Assembly: GCF_020740535.1 (NCBI RefSeq)
Contig: NZ_CP082362.1
Span: 3,036,501 to 3,100,500 of the forward strand
Direction: 5' to 3'
Source: Streptomyces profundus
Lineage (GTDB): Bacteria > Actinomycetota > Actinomycetes > Streptomycetales > Streptomycetaceae
DNA: 64,000 nucleotides
A program made the position numbers and the translations under genes. The notes beneath the pieces are model-generated. The model saw only the letters and a program-made list of their open reading frames with translations. It was not told the DNA's origin and searched no databases. Positions within the stretch are counted from its first letter, which is position 1, and the number at the start of each line of letters is the position of its first letter. Below, one piece after another: positions 15,752 to 27,096 of this stretch.

Positions 15752-17953
15752 ATGAGCAGGCTACCCGACCCCCGAAGGTCACACGCATTGTTCGTCGGAG
15801 CGGACAGGTTCGACAGCGACGGTCTCGACTCCTTGCCAGCGGTCAGCCGGAACCTGTCGACGCTCGTCGACCTGTTCGCCGGTGACTTGTGAGGGCTGGA
15901 CCCATCACGGTGTAAGCGATTACTCAATCCCGGCTCGACCCGCGAGGTAGACCGCGCCGTACACCTTGCCGCAGAGGCGGCGACAGAGACCTTGTTGGTG
16001 TACTACGCGGGGCAAGGGCTGCTCGACCTGCGGGGTCATCTACACCTGGCGTTGCCTGGCAGCGACACGGGCGCGGTTCACTCAACGGCGTTTCCCTACG
16101 ACTGGATGCGGATGAGGCTAAGGGCCAGCGGCGCAGCGCGGCGCATCGTCATCCTCGACTGCTGCTTCAGCGCACTTGCGATGGGCGTACAGTCGCCGGC
16201 CTCCAGCATCGCGGCGCTTGCCGAGGCAGAGGGTACCTACGTGCTCGCGGCGTCCGTCGAGCGTGCCGTCGCGCTGGCGCCGCCGGGGGAGACCTACACG
16301 GCTTTCACCGGCGCCTTGGTGTGTGTGCTCACCGAAGGCATAGCTGGCGCCCCCGAATTCCTCGACCTGGACACGATCTTCCAGGGGGTTCAGTCGATCC
16401 TGAGGCAGCAAGCCCGGCCTGAGCCGCAGTGTCTGGGCCGCAACCAGGTGGGTCGGACATCGTTCACCAGGAACCTCACCTATGTGCAGGAACAGTGCGT
16501 CGACTTCGGCTCCAGCCTCATGAACGCCCTCCACTACCTCAATACCGCCCGCAGTTTGGCCGACACGTTGCAGACTGTCGCAGACCGCGCCGTAGCCGAT
16601 CTTGGCTACGAGCTGGCCGTTGTGAATGTAGTACGCCAAGACGGCGACCTCGTAGTTACAGCGGTGTCGGGTAGCGACGCGGCCGAAAGCCAGATCGCCG
16701 GAAAGGCCGGGCCCCGTGCAGCCTGGGATCACCGTCTCACCATGGGTGACGCGTGGGGTAACCTCCGGTTCGTTTCCCAGACCGAGTGGGAGACCCTCGA
16801 AGTGGACGGCGTTCCCGAGTACTTGAGCCCGGCTCGTGTCGAGGGCGAGTGGCATCCTCAGGACCGTCTCTACGCCCCTATGTACAGCACAGACGGTGCG
16901 CTGCTGGGCGTTCTCTCCGTACACGGGACACAGACGGGCCGCATGCCTGGGCGGGGGCAGCGGCAAACGCTGCAGACCTATGCGTACCAGGCGGCTATCG
17001 CGATCAGCAACGCCAGGCTGCGTTCCAACATGCAGCGTGCGCTGGCCCGCCTTGAGCGGGAGCAACAGGCGGTACGTGCCAGTAAGGAGAGCTTCCGTCA
17101 GGCGTTCGAGTATGCCCCCAGCGGCGCGGCCATAGCCGAGATGAGCGGCGACGAAGCAGGGCGTCCGATAAGGACCAACGACGCATTGTGCCGCCTACTC
17201 GGTCGCCCCGCCTCTGTGATGCGGCGCTACGCGCTCTCCGACCTCCTCCATCTTGAGGACGTCCCCACGTGGATGCGCGCTTCCTCCGAGGGCGGACCGG
17301 TGGAGCTTCGTCTCAGCCGTCGTGACGGGACATACGTGTGGGTTTCGCTCCGCAACTCAATCGTTGCTGACACCGCTGAAGGGCCCCGCTTTTGGCTCAC
17401 CCATGTCGAGGACATCCAAGAGCGCAAGCTGCGCGAACTGGAGCTCACCCATCACGCCACTCACGACCAGCTCACCGGGCTGGCCAACTCCATGGGGCTG
17501 CATGCTCGTCTCAGCGACCGATTGTGCGGGGAACCTGACAGCGCCGATTCCCCGTCGAGCCATCGGCACGCGACCTCTCCCGAAGATCCGCACACCAGAG
17601 GAGTGGCCATCGTCTTCTGCGCGCTGCGTGGCTTCAAGTCGATCAACGCCAATTTCGGACACGAGGTTGGCGATGCCATCCTCGTCGAAATCGGCCGCTG
17701 CCTACACACGTGGACGCATGACACGGACACGGTAGCCCGACTTGGCGGTGACGAATTCGTCCTGCTGGTCGACAGCATCGATCCCGCTGGGGTGCGGGAT
17801 CTCGTGGCGTCCACGGCCAACGAACTCCGCAATCCGCTACATCTCGACTGCGGCCAGATCACTCGGGTCAACTGGAGCTTCGGCATCACGTGGGCGCGGT
17901 GCGGAGCCACAGTGGCCGACACGATACGGGCGGCCCGTGAGGCTGCGGTCTGA
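15752..17953 (+). pseudogene. Caspase-GAF-PAS-GGDEF fusion gene with premature TGA
   Basis: ATG at 15752 (GGAGCGGGG upstream) starts a caspase-like domain (HALFVGADRF, LPAVSRNLSTLVDLFAGDL). TGA at 15890-15892 interrupts it where related proteins usually have Trp (L-W-G-L). The frame then runs open to 17953. The His loop reads VYYAGQG: the catalytic His is Gln at 16013-16015. The Cys motif VILDCCFS is kept (16145-16168). A GAF domain follows (~16540-17040), then PAS (~17080-17430, ending WLTHVEDIQERK), and a GGDEF domain with GGDEF at 17744-17758. The first metal-binding Asp of the DLD block is lost (ALR at 17621-17629). Both enzyme sites look impaired. Two-protein expression through reinitiation at 15992 (TTG) or later is possible but would drop the caspase N-terminus. 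Confidence 0.75.
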
Positions 17954-18425
17954 GAAATCCGTGCCGTGCGTGCCCGTCGCGTGCTCGATGGGTGGTAAAC
18001 CCCGGCCAGCGAAAGAGAGTTGGATGCGTAGGAGGTATGGCGAGAGCAGCGAAGGAGCAGGTCGGGTGGCCAACTGGCGCTGGAGGGACGGCGATTCCCA
18101 GCCTCAGAGCGTGAGTTCGATTCTCGTCGACCGCCACACACCTCACTCGCCGACGAACAGAGAGGCCGTTGGGCTCCTTCTCCGCGTACCACTCCGGGTG
18201 GCGCTTCACCTAGCTTGTTGGCCGGACCGACCGAAACGACGCGCACCGCCTCGACGCCGCCTGCACCCATCCCGCGGACGCCACTCCTGGATGCGTCGGC
18301 GGCTCGGTGCGCTCCTGGTCATCCGACCACTCCCAGAGGCGATGTCAGACGCATGGTGCAAGGTAGCCGGGGGCGAGGCTGTCACGGGTCGCCTGAGTAG
18401 ACGAGGAACATGTGGAGAATGTGAC
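17954..18425. other. Gene-free stretch containing att copy 2
   Basis: I see no convincing coding region in these ~470 bases. They contain the diverged tRNA-Gly 3' copy at 18095-18136. The last ~30 bases hold the ribosome site (GTGGAG) of the DUF4365 gene. Confidence 0.6.
18095..18136 (+). other. tRNA-Gly(CCC) 3'-half, diverged attachment site copy 2
   Basis: TTCCCAGCCTCAGAGCGTGA then GTTCGATTCTCGTCGACCGC match copy 1 with a few substitutions, including in the T arm and acceptor. No terminator hairpin and no integrase remnant follow. It is probably an older att remnant between the caspase gene and the DUF4365 gene. Confidence 0.7.
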
Positions 18426-19658
18426 ATGCCGAAGATCCCCAAAGGGCGGCGGGTAGGCCAAGCCGCTGTGAACGCGCTGCGCACGCTGCTTGAAGAGCAC
18501 GACCACATCGTCCAGGAGATATCCGGGCAGAACGACTTCGGTGAGGATTTCTATGTCACCTTCACGGACGGCGGGGATGTCACCAGCGACACGATCAAGG
18601 TCCAGGTCAAGGGAGGGGTCAGTTGGCGTCGGGGCAATGGCTACGGCGTGCCCGTGGAGCGGCATCGCGATACATGGTCAGAGGGCAACATCCCGGTCTA
18701 CTGTGTGGTGTACGACCCGGACAGCAAGAAGCTGTACTGGGCCAACGCCACCCAACAATTGCGCCGCTTCGGTTCCTTCCATGCACCACACTTCATCGGG
18801 ATAAGTCCCAATGCGGTGCTGGAGGACAGCACCATGGGTTCCTTCGTCGCCCAGGCACGCCGCTACGTCGGCCGCTACCGGGGCCGGCAGGCCGTCTTCA
18901 CTCATCTCGAGGAGATGTCCGGAGCGGAGTTCGACCCTGCAGATCACGTTCTGCACTTCGTCAACGGTGATGACGATGACCTCATCTTTTGGAAGCGCCC
19001 GGGCGACGCAGCGGCGACGCTGCTACTCAGCACCCAGGAATGGGAACCGGTTTTGGTCACTCTGGAGTCGCTGATGCGGTCCGAGCTTCCGATGCCAGAG
19101 CCCTCGGGCGGCCTCGGGATCCCAGACGTCGATCTGTGTACTGCCGAGGACCTAGGGCTGAACCGAACCGAGATCATGTGGGTGGCTGCCTGCTTCGCCT
19201 CCACCCGGCAGGCCGACGAAGGCCCGGAGGGCGAACTCGTCGAGTGCGAGGGATGCCCAAGTTGCACCGGGGAGGAGCCCGAGGAACACGGCAGGATCGA
19301 AGCGGACGTCATCCATGAGTACGTGCTCGGCTGCATACTTGACCGCATCGATGCCGAGCCCGACCTCGTGCAGCGCTCGATCCGAGCGATGCGAGAGGAA
19401 ATCGATCTGGAACCGGGCATCGTGGCTGAACTCGGCTCCCTCGAAACCGAGCCACGGGTCGTCCGACAGGTGCACAAGCTCAGCCGGGTGACAGTGGAGA
19501 CGGTGGACGACATCGAACCGGAGGCCTACCGGCTGGCCATCCTCTATCTCATCCAATGCATCTACGTGAGTGGTCCCTCGCTCCCCCTCGACGAACAGGT
19601 ACGAATCGTCTGGCGCGTCCCAGAGCCCACGACATCCCACCCGTCACAGGCTCCATAA
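18426..19658 (+). CDS. DUF4365 (PD-(D/E)XK-like) protein
   Basis: 410 residues from ATG at 18426 (GGAG in GTGGAGAATGTGAC). The N-terminal ~150 residues carry the DUF4365 pattern: an early helix (RVGQAAVNALRTLLEEHDHI), NDFGEDFYVTF with the acidic residue, then TIKVQVKGG (Q-x-K) as the nuclease core. The remaining ~250 residues are acidic and helical with two short Cys pairs (VECEGCPSC) near residue 275, a possible zinc knuckle. DUF4365 nuclease-like domains are frequent in defence loci. The gene is bounded by att copies 2 and 3. Confidence 0.75.
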   Translation: MPKIPKGRRVGQAAVNALRTLLEEHDHIVQEISGQNDFGEDFYVTFTDGGDVTSDTIKVQVKGGVSWRRGNGYGVPVERHRDTWSEGNIPVYCVVYDPDSKKLYWANATQQLRRFGSFHAPHFIGISPNAVLEDSTMGSFVAQARRYVGRYRGRQAVFTHLEEMSGAEFDPADHVLHFVNGDDDDLIFWKRPGDAAATLLLSTQEWEPVLVTLESLMRSELPMPEPSGGLGIPDVDLCTAEDLGLNRTEIMWVAACFASTRQADEGPEGELVECEGCPSCTGEEPEEHGRIEADVIHEYVLGCILDRIDAEPDLVQRSIRAMREEIDLEPGIVAELGSLETEPRVVRQVHKLSRVTVETVDDIEPEAYRLAILYLIQCIYVSGPSLPLDEQVRIVWRVPEPTTSHPSQAP

Positions 19659-20071
19659 GCGCGAACGGGATCTAAGCGATAAACCCCCTTCCCACCGCGG
19701 TGACGAACACCCCACTCACAGCTACCCGTCGATGCCAGGTATGCAACAACGGCACCCCAGCCAGCCGCGCCGACATCCCTTAGCTAGTGGCCTCTCCGTG
19801 GCCGTTGGCCCTGACTTCATGCTCGGACGCATCCCACGTGCTGGCTCGCTCTCGCAAAGCGCGCACCCTCGGGACGTGCAACCGTGACACTGGCGCAACG
19901 ATGAGACGACCAACTCCACTTCCTGGCAGGCCACTCGCGATGACGTGCCACTACGTGCCGTTCAGGACGGTTAACAGCGGTCACTCGGGGACCTCACCAG
20001 GGATTCCCAAAACCTGCCACCGAAGGCATTCCTGCTGGTGAGAGGCATTCCAGGCCCTCGGCGCCGAGTGA
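19659..20071. other. Gene-free stretch before att copy 3
   Basis: About 410 bases without a supportable gene; frames are short and lack family-like sequence. GATTCCC also occurs near 20002, and GGCATTCC-type repeats lie near 20023 and 20043. Likely decayed element sequence. Confidence 0.5.
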
Positions 20072-20113
20072 TTCCCAAGCTCAGAGCGCGAGTTCGATTC
20101 TCGTCGCCCGCTC
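20072..20113 (+). other. tRNA-Gly(CCC) 3'-half, attachment site copy 3
   Basis: Identical to copy 1 from TTCCCAAGCTCAGAGCGCGA through CGCCCGCTC. The 5' half of the tRNA is missing. It is followed by a hairpin and, beyond the IS701-type insertion, by an integrase 3' end, giving the same order as at copy 1. Confidence 0.85.
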
Positions 20114-20121
20114 TTGTAGGC

Positions 20122-20160
20122 AAGGCCCAGGTCAGAGGCATTCTCTCCGACCCGGGCCTT
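20122..20160 (+). terminator. Terminator hairpin after att copy 3
   Basis: AAGGCCCAGGTCAGAG pairs with CTCT...GACCCGGGCCTT (one mismatch in the long stem), followed by TGTCGTG. Equivalent in position to the hairpins after att copies 1, 4 and 5. Confidence 0.75.
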
Positions 20161-20181
20161 TGTCGTGTTCGAGCTTGCTAA

Positions 20182-21585
20182 TACTGCAAGGGTGCTTGCC
20201 GTGACGAGGCTTCAGCTCTTTGGCTGTGGCCTCGTCTCTTGTAGTGGCTGGTCCGGGCTTGGTGTTGGCGTCGGCGACGCCATCGGGACCAGTGCGGGAC
20301 GTGGGTGATGCTGCGGCGGGCGGGCCGGGTGAGGCGGGTGATCAGCCAGCGGATCTCGGGGACGGTGAGTGGGATCAGGTCTGGCGTTCGATCCACTCCT
20401 GCCCCTTTTCGAGGTGCTGGGCCCGCAGGACAGCGAGGTAGGTGTGGGCGGCCATGGCCAGGGTGATGTGCCGGTACCACCCCGGGTAGCGGCGGACCTG
20501 GTAGTCGTCCAGGCCGCACTGTCCCTTCGCGGTCTGGAAACACTCCTCGATCGCCCAACGGGCACCAGCGACGGCGATCAGCTCATGCAGTGTGGTGCCG
20601 ACGGGCGCGTAGGCGATGTAGTAGGCGATCTTCGTCGGGTCGGTGATGCTTCGGCGGACCAGAACCCAGTGCTTGCGGTCAGGACGATGCCAGGGGCGGA
20701 CCTCGACGCGGGCCCAGTCGTAGATCCGCGGGCCGTGGGCGCCCTCGCCGCACGAGCGGCGCTTCCACTTCTGCCGGGGCAGATCGGCGACCAGGTCATG
20801 GAGCGGGTGGTCCAGGGCCTGCCGGGTGACGACGGTGTCGTACCGGGTCGTGGCCACAACGTGGAAGACATCGGCCTGCTCCAACTCGTAGCGCCAGCCC
20901 TTGCTGTAGCCGTAGCCCGCGTCTGCGGTCACCCAGCGAAACGGGATCCCATCGTCGACCGCGTGGCGGACCATCGCCCTCGCGAGCTGGACCTTCGTGG
21001 CGAACTCGACCTCGTCGCCGATTCCCGCCTCCCGACAGCGCTCACGGTCGTCCGTCCAGGATCTCGGCAGGTAGAGCGCCCGGTCGATCAAGGTCCGGAC
21101 CCGCTCGCCCGAGTACCCGAGGAAGACTCCGACCTGGCAGTTCTCGGTCCGGCCGGCAGTACCGGAGTACTGCCGCTGGACGCCGGCCGACCGCACGCCC
21201 TTCTTCAGGAAGCCGGTGTCGTCCACGATCCAGACGCCTCCCGGGTCGGCCAAGTGCTCGACCAGGTACTCGAGCACGTCGTCGAGCACCTCGTCGGCGT
21301 CCCAGTCGATCCGGTTCAACAGCCGCTGGATCCGCTCCGGTCCGCAATGGCCAGCCTCCTCGGCCACCGTCCAGCCGTTCTTGCGCTCCAACGACGCCAG
21401 CAGGCCCCGCATGTACGCGAGAGCCGACTCCCGCGACCCACTCCGTGCGAACCGGCGAGCAAACCGCTCGCACAACCCCGCTAACCCATCCGACCAACGG
21501 CGAGCATCAACCTCGGATACTCCCCCACCCACGAACGCACCAACGAACGGACCCGACAACCGTCACGGCAAGCACCATTGCAGTA
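20182..21585 (-). mobile_element. IS701-family insertion sequence
   Basis: Terminal inverted repeats lie at 20182-20206 (TACTGCAAGGGTGCTTGCCG...) and 21561-21585 (complement, TACTGCAATGGTGCTTGCCG...), differing at one of 25 positions. The flanks are CTAA on the left (20178-20181) and CTAG on the right (21586-21589). The family makes 4-bp YTAR target duplications, so the flanks fit the target but are not identical. The element has inserted at the stop codon of the integrase remnant. Confidence 0.88.
20375..21559 (-). CDS. IS701-family transposase, C-terminus in -1 frame
   Basis: 394 residues in the main frame from 21559. Visible DDE-type blocks are WIVDDTGFLKKG (first Asp), WVTADAGYGYSKGWR (second Asp) and GARWAIEECFQTAKGQCGLDDYQVRRY (Glu). 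The frame stops at 20375 after EKGQEWIERQT. The usual family C-terminus (PDLIPLTVPEIRWLI...HWSRWRRRRQHQA...SHYKRRG) continues in the -1 frame down to 20178. An A-AAG-GGG heptamer sits just before the switch (about 20400-20410), so either programmed -1 shifting or a simple indel could explain it. Transposes the surrounding element. Confidence 0.85.
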   Translation of the reverse strand: MSGPFVGAFVGGGVSEVDARRWSDGLAGLCERFARRFARSGSRESALAYMRGLLASLERKNGWTVAEEAGHCGPERIQRLLNRIDWDADEVLDDVLEYLVEHLADPGGVWIVDDTGFLKKGVRSAGVQRQYSGTAGRTENCQVGVFLGYSGERVRTLIDRALYLPRSWTDDRERCREAGIGDEVEFATKVQLARAMVRHAVDDGIPFRWVTADAGYGYSKGWRYELEQADVFHVVATTRYDTVVTRQALDHPLHDLVADLPRQKWKRRSCGEGAHGPRIYDWARVEVRPWHRPDRKHWVLVRRSITDPTKIAYYIAYAPVGTTLHELIAVAGARWAIEECFQTAKGQCGLDDYQVRRYPGWYRHITLAMAAHTYLAVLRAQHLEKGQEWIERQT

Positions 21586-21935
21586 CTAGGGCTCCTGCAC
21601 CAGATCCGCGCCAGAAGCCTTCAGCCGAGCATCCCGCACCCGAGCGTCGGTGCCGGCGGCGACCTCCCTCTGTCGCTCGATCTCCGAGTGCTGGTAGATC
21701 ATGGTGGCCTTCTCCGACGACTGCCCGGCCCGCACCATCGTGTCCTTGAGCGTGGCCCCGCTGCGGGTCGAGACGCTGTGGCCGGTGTGCCGGGTGTCGT
21801 ACGGACGGAAGCCCTTCGGCAGGCCGACCGCAGCCAGTGCCCGGCGCCACTTGCGCCCGAACGTGGAGCGCCGAAACGGCTTGCCCCGCTCCCCCACGAA
21901 CAACAACCCGTTGGCCTCCTTCTCGTGTACTGGCC
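21586..21935 (-). pseudogene. Tyrosine integrase, truncated C-terminal catalytic part
   Basis: The minus-strand frame gives EANGLLFVGERGKPFRRSTFGRKW..., then PYDTRHTGHSVSTRSGATLKDTMVRAGQ and MIYQHSEIERQREVAAG, ending LVQEP with TAG at 21586-21588. RHTGHS carries the Arg/His pair and MIYQHS the nucleophile Tyr of phage-type integrases. The N-terminal half is gone, replaced by an IS481 relic fused in frame. It belongs to the element that used att copy 3. Confidence 0.8.
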
Positions 21936-22345
21936 CGCAGGGTTGTTCACACGGCTGATGGGTGGCTTGCCTCCGAGTGCGGTGTGGCAGCGATGGTAGT
22001 TGTAGGAGCAGGCCCAGGATGGGGCCGATGCGGGCCGGGCCGAGTTTGTGGGCGGTGCGCGGTGCGATGACGCGGGTTTCCAAGGCCGCGGCGACGCGAT
22101 GGGGAGAGGTGTGCGGACGGCTGTGCCTTTCGACAAGACCGGCTTCGCCCTCCGCCCGCCACCGGCGGACGCATTTACAGGCGGTCGCGCGGGAGACCCC
22201 CATGTCGGCGGCCACATGCGCGACGGGACGACCGGAGCGGACCCGCTCGGCCAGAAGGCGGCTGCCATGAACGGTCAGCCGAGCATGGCGGTGGGACACG
22301 AAGACCTCCATGTGGTGCGGTCCCAGACAGCTCCACCACATCGGA
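21936..22345 (-). mobile_element. Internally deleted IS481-family element
   Basis: The N-terminal ~75 residues of an IS481 transposase are intact (SHRHARLTVHGSRLLAERVR, then the HTH block VAHVAADMGVSRATA and RRWRAEGEAGL). After KLGPARIGPILG the sequence jumps to the family's C-terminal end (YNYHRCHTALGG, ISRVNN) in another frame. The whole DDE core is deleted. One end lies near the hairpin at 22299-22353; the other end merges with the integrase remnant. Confidence 0.75.
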
Positions 22346-22353
22346 GGTCTTCG
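22299..22353. repeat. Inverted repeat at the IS481 relic end
   Basis: CGAAGACCTCC plus GTGGTG (22299-22317) pairs with CACCAC plus GGAGGTCTTCG (22334-22353) around a 16-nt centre. The outer arms are a perfect 11-bp match. The right arm extends beyond the IS481 end, so it could be a captured second IS end or a target-site structure. Confidence 0.6.
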
Positions 22354-22451
22354 TCATGCTCAAGCCCCAACCACCGTGACCAGAGTCAACAACACGCGTG
22401 ATCAATACAGAGGCGGGGTCTCGGAGAATCATCAGCACGTGACTCAGGAGT

Positions 22452-22528
22452 CCGGGCTCTTCTCGACCCGCTCGTCCAACGCGGTCTCCTCTCCATCACC
22501 GCAGTGGTCGAGGTCGAGATGCTGTAGT
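22452..22528 (+). pseudogene. vapC (PIN toxin) fragment
   Basis: About 77 bases match the vapC gene at 43354-43430 with few differences (TTCTCGACCCGCTCGT, GTCGAGGTCGAGATGCTGTA). They encode the equivalent of LDPLVQRGLLAVTGVVEVEML. No start, no remaining PIN acidic motifs, and a stop (TAG) directly follow. It is a relic of a second VapBC locus. Confidence 0.75.
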
Positions 22529-22604
22529 GGGAGCCCTTGGGCTGGTGAGCGTTGTGCGGTCCGCGCTCCGCTGCCGTATGAGTCCTGACGTTGTCGCGCG
22601 ACCC

Positions 22605-22633
22605 GGCGGGCTCGGTGGAAGGCCGAGCCCGCC
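22605..22633. terminator. Terminator hairpin after GH62 gene
   Basis: GGCGGGCTCGG (22605-22615) pairs perfectly with CCGAGCCCGCC (22623-22633) around a 7-nt loop, about 40 bases past the end of the leftward GH62 gene. Confidence 0.75.
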
Positions 22634-22672
22634 ACGTCGGCTCCGTGCCGGAGCCGGAGTCGTGTCACGCCG

Positions 22673-24139
22673 TCAGCGCTGCAGTGTCAGCAGGCCCGGG
22701 CGGTAGGGGAGGAGACCGTAGTCGCCGCCGGAGTTGGGGCTGCGCCCCTGGTAGAGGAGTTGCAGATTGCAGGGGTCAATGGTCATGGTCTGATCGGGGC
22801 TCGTGCGCAGCAGTTCGCCGTGGCTGATGTCGTTGGTCCAGGTGGCGCCGCTGTTGGCCTTGCCGGCGAAGGGGTTGTTCTCGGTCACGGCCTGGGGTGT
22901 CCACGAGCCGTTCAGGCTGGTGGCTGTGAACGAGCGGAAGTAGCGGCCCTGCGAGCCGATCGCCTCGACGATCATGAGGTAGCGGTTCTCGCCCTGAAGC
23001 TTGTAGACCTGCGGGCCTTCGAACAGGTTGTTCTGCGTATCGCTCATGATCACGGTCGAGGTCGAGCCGAAGCTGCTCGGGAAGTTCCCGATCGGCATAC
23101 TGGCCCGGTAGATCCGGCCGTTGTCACCGGCGAAGAACAGGTACATGTTCGTGTCGTCGGCGATGAGCGTCTGGTCGATGGGACCGGTCGGGGAGTCGGA
23201 GATGCTTCCGGAGAAGAGCTCCTGCTCGGCTGACCAGCCGTTCGGGTTGGTGGGGTCGCTTGAGGTCCGGTAGGAGAAGGAGGTCCTGCCCCATTGGTAG
23301 GCGAGCACCCAGATGTCCTTCGGCGCGAAGTAGAAGAGCGTGGGCGCGACGGTGGACGCTGACATCGTGTTCTGGCTGGCCGAGGCCATCTGCGACCAGT
23401 TGCCGAACGGGCTGAAGTTCATCGAACCCCAGCGCGTCCCTGTGTCGTGCGTCGTCGCGTAGACGAGGTGCTGGCCGTTGTGGGGGACGACGGTGAAGTC
23501 CTTGAGCGAGACCCACCCCGGCTTGGGCTCCGCCAGCGCGCCCGTCGATGTCCAGCGATATGTCGATGGCAGAGCGCATGGGCCGGGGTTGCCGTCGCCG
23601 ACCTTGACGAGTTGCCACTGCTGGTTGGCGCCGTCCCAGTCGTCGTACTGGACGATGTTCGCGCTGTCGGCGGTGGAGGCGCCTTGCACTTCGAGGGCCT
23701 TGCCGCTGTGGCGCGAAATGAACCTCACGTAGCCGTCAGAGCTGTCGGCCAGCCGCCACTGCTGGTTGGTCCCGTTCAGGTCGGCCCACTGGACGATCGA
23801 GCCGCCGTTCTCGGTGGACCAGTTGTGGACGTCCAGGACCTTGCCTGAGTGGCGGGACTTGACGCGGTAGTAGCCGTTGCCGGAGTCGACGAACTGCCAC
23901 TGCTGCTGGGCCTGATCGTTCCTGGTCCACTGGGTGATGCGGGCGCCGTCGCTGGTCGCCTGGTTGTAGACGTCCAGGGCCTTGCCGCTGTTGCGGTTGA
24001 CCAGCACATACGAGGCGTTGGGGTCGATGGTCGCCGCGCTGGCGGGCTGGGCGCCGAGGAAGGTGGCCACGAGCAGTAAGGGCGCAAGGATGGCGAGCAG
24101 GCGTCTCAGGCGGAGCGGGGACGGACGGCGAAGCCACAT
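22673..24139 (-). CDS. Secreted alpha-L-arabinofuranosidase (ricin-type CBM13 + GH62)
   Basis: 488 residues from ATG at 24139 (MWLRRPSPL), preferred over ATG at 24148 because GAAAGGG abuts the latter. Signal peptide: basic start, long hydrophobic core ([17 protein letters not shown]), cleavage near ASA-AT. Residues ~40-175 form a ricin-B-lectin module with three repeats ([17 protein letters not shown]..., QQW). The GH62 catalytic domain starts at [22 protein letters not shown] and shows [14 protein letters not shown] and the [12 protein letters not shown] block. GH62 enzymes remove arabinose side chains from xylan. Divergent from xlnA, so both probably share control by xylan-response sites. 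Confidence 0.9.
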   Translation of the reverse strand: MWLRRPSPLRLRRLLAILAPLLLVATFLGAQPASAATIDPNASYVLVNRNSGKALDVYNQATSDGARITQWTRNDQAQQQWQFVDSGNGYYRVKSRHSGKVLDVHNWSTENGGSIVQWADLNGTNQQWRLADSSDGYVRFISRHSGKALEVQGASTADSANIVQYDDWDGANQQWQLVKVGDGNPGPCALPSTYRWTSTGALAEPKPGWVSLKDFTVVPHNGQHLVYATTHDTGTRWGSMNFSPFGNWSQMASASQNTMSASTVAPTLFYFAPKDIWVLAYQWGRTSFSYRTSSDPTNPNGWSAEQELFSGSISDSPTGPIDQTLIADDTNMYLFFAGDNGRIYRASMPIGNFPSSFGSTSTVIMSDTQNNLFEGPQVYKLQGENRYLMIVEAIGSQGRYFRSFTATSLNGSWTPQAVTENNPFAGKANSGATWTNDISHGELLRTSPDQTMTIDPCNLQLLYQGRSPNSGGDYGLLPYRPGLLTLQR

Positions 24140-24148
24140 AGGAGGCAT

Positions 24149-26692
<2,544 letters not shown>

Positions 26693-26769
26693 TGGGGCCT
26701 GCCGCTGACAAAGAAGTGAACCGACGAGGATCTGTGGTGCGGCTCGCTCCGCCCGCCCACACGGATCTC

Positions 26770-27096
26770 GATGGTGGTCCCGGTTCACCGCCGTGCTGGC
26801 GGCGGTCCTCGCGACCGGCCTGCTCACCTCGGTGATCACCACGCCCGCCCAGGGGCTGTCGGCGTCCGCCGAGGCCGCGGCGGTGGACACAGACGCCTGG
26901 TACGTCCTGGTCAATCGCAACAGCGGCAAGGCACTGGACGCCGACTGGGCGGCACCAAGCAGCAATGGCGCCGGTCCAGTGGGCCGCATTCGGCGGAGGC
27001 CACATCCCCGGTCCGGTCGACGGCTCCCCCGACGAAAGCGGCGTCGCCACCTGGACCAAGGGAGAGATCTGGCGGTTCTTCGCACAGTTCGAGTGA
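26770..27096 (+). pseudogene. Remnant: ricin-domain enzyme fused to esterase tail
   Basis: One frame reads like a signal peptide and ricin-module start ([34 protein letters not shown]), very similar to the GH62 protein's module. It then breaks at about 26950. A different frame continues with PVQWAAFGGGHIPGPVDGS...TWTKGEIWRFFAQFE and a stop at 27094. This tail is typical of the C-terminus of PHB-depolymerase-like acetylxylan or feruloyl esterases. A deletion has joined the two ends of one or two enzymes. A third xylan-degrading gene was probably once here. Confidence 0.7.

Noticed and set aside
15992..17953. Independent GAF-PAS-GGDEF gene starting at 15992
   Set aside because: The TTG at 15992 lies inside the caspase domain, with the same frame continuing upstream to a good ATG and ribosome site. 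The simpler reading is one gene interrupted by TGA.
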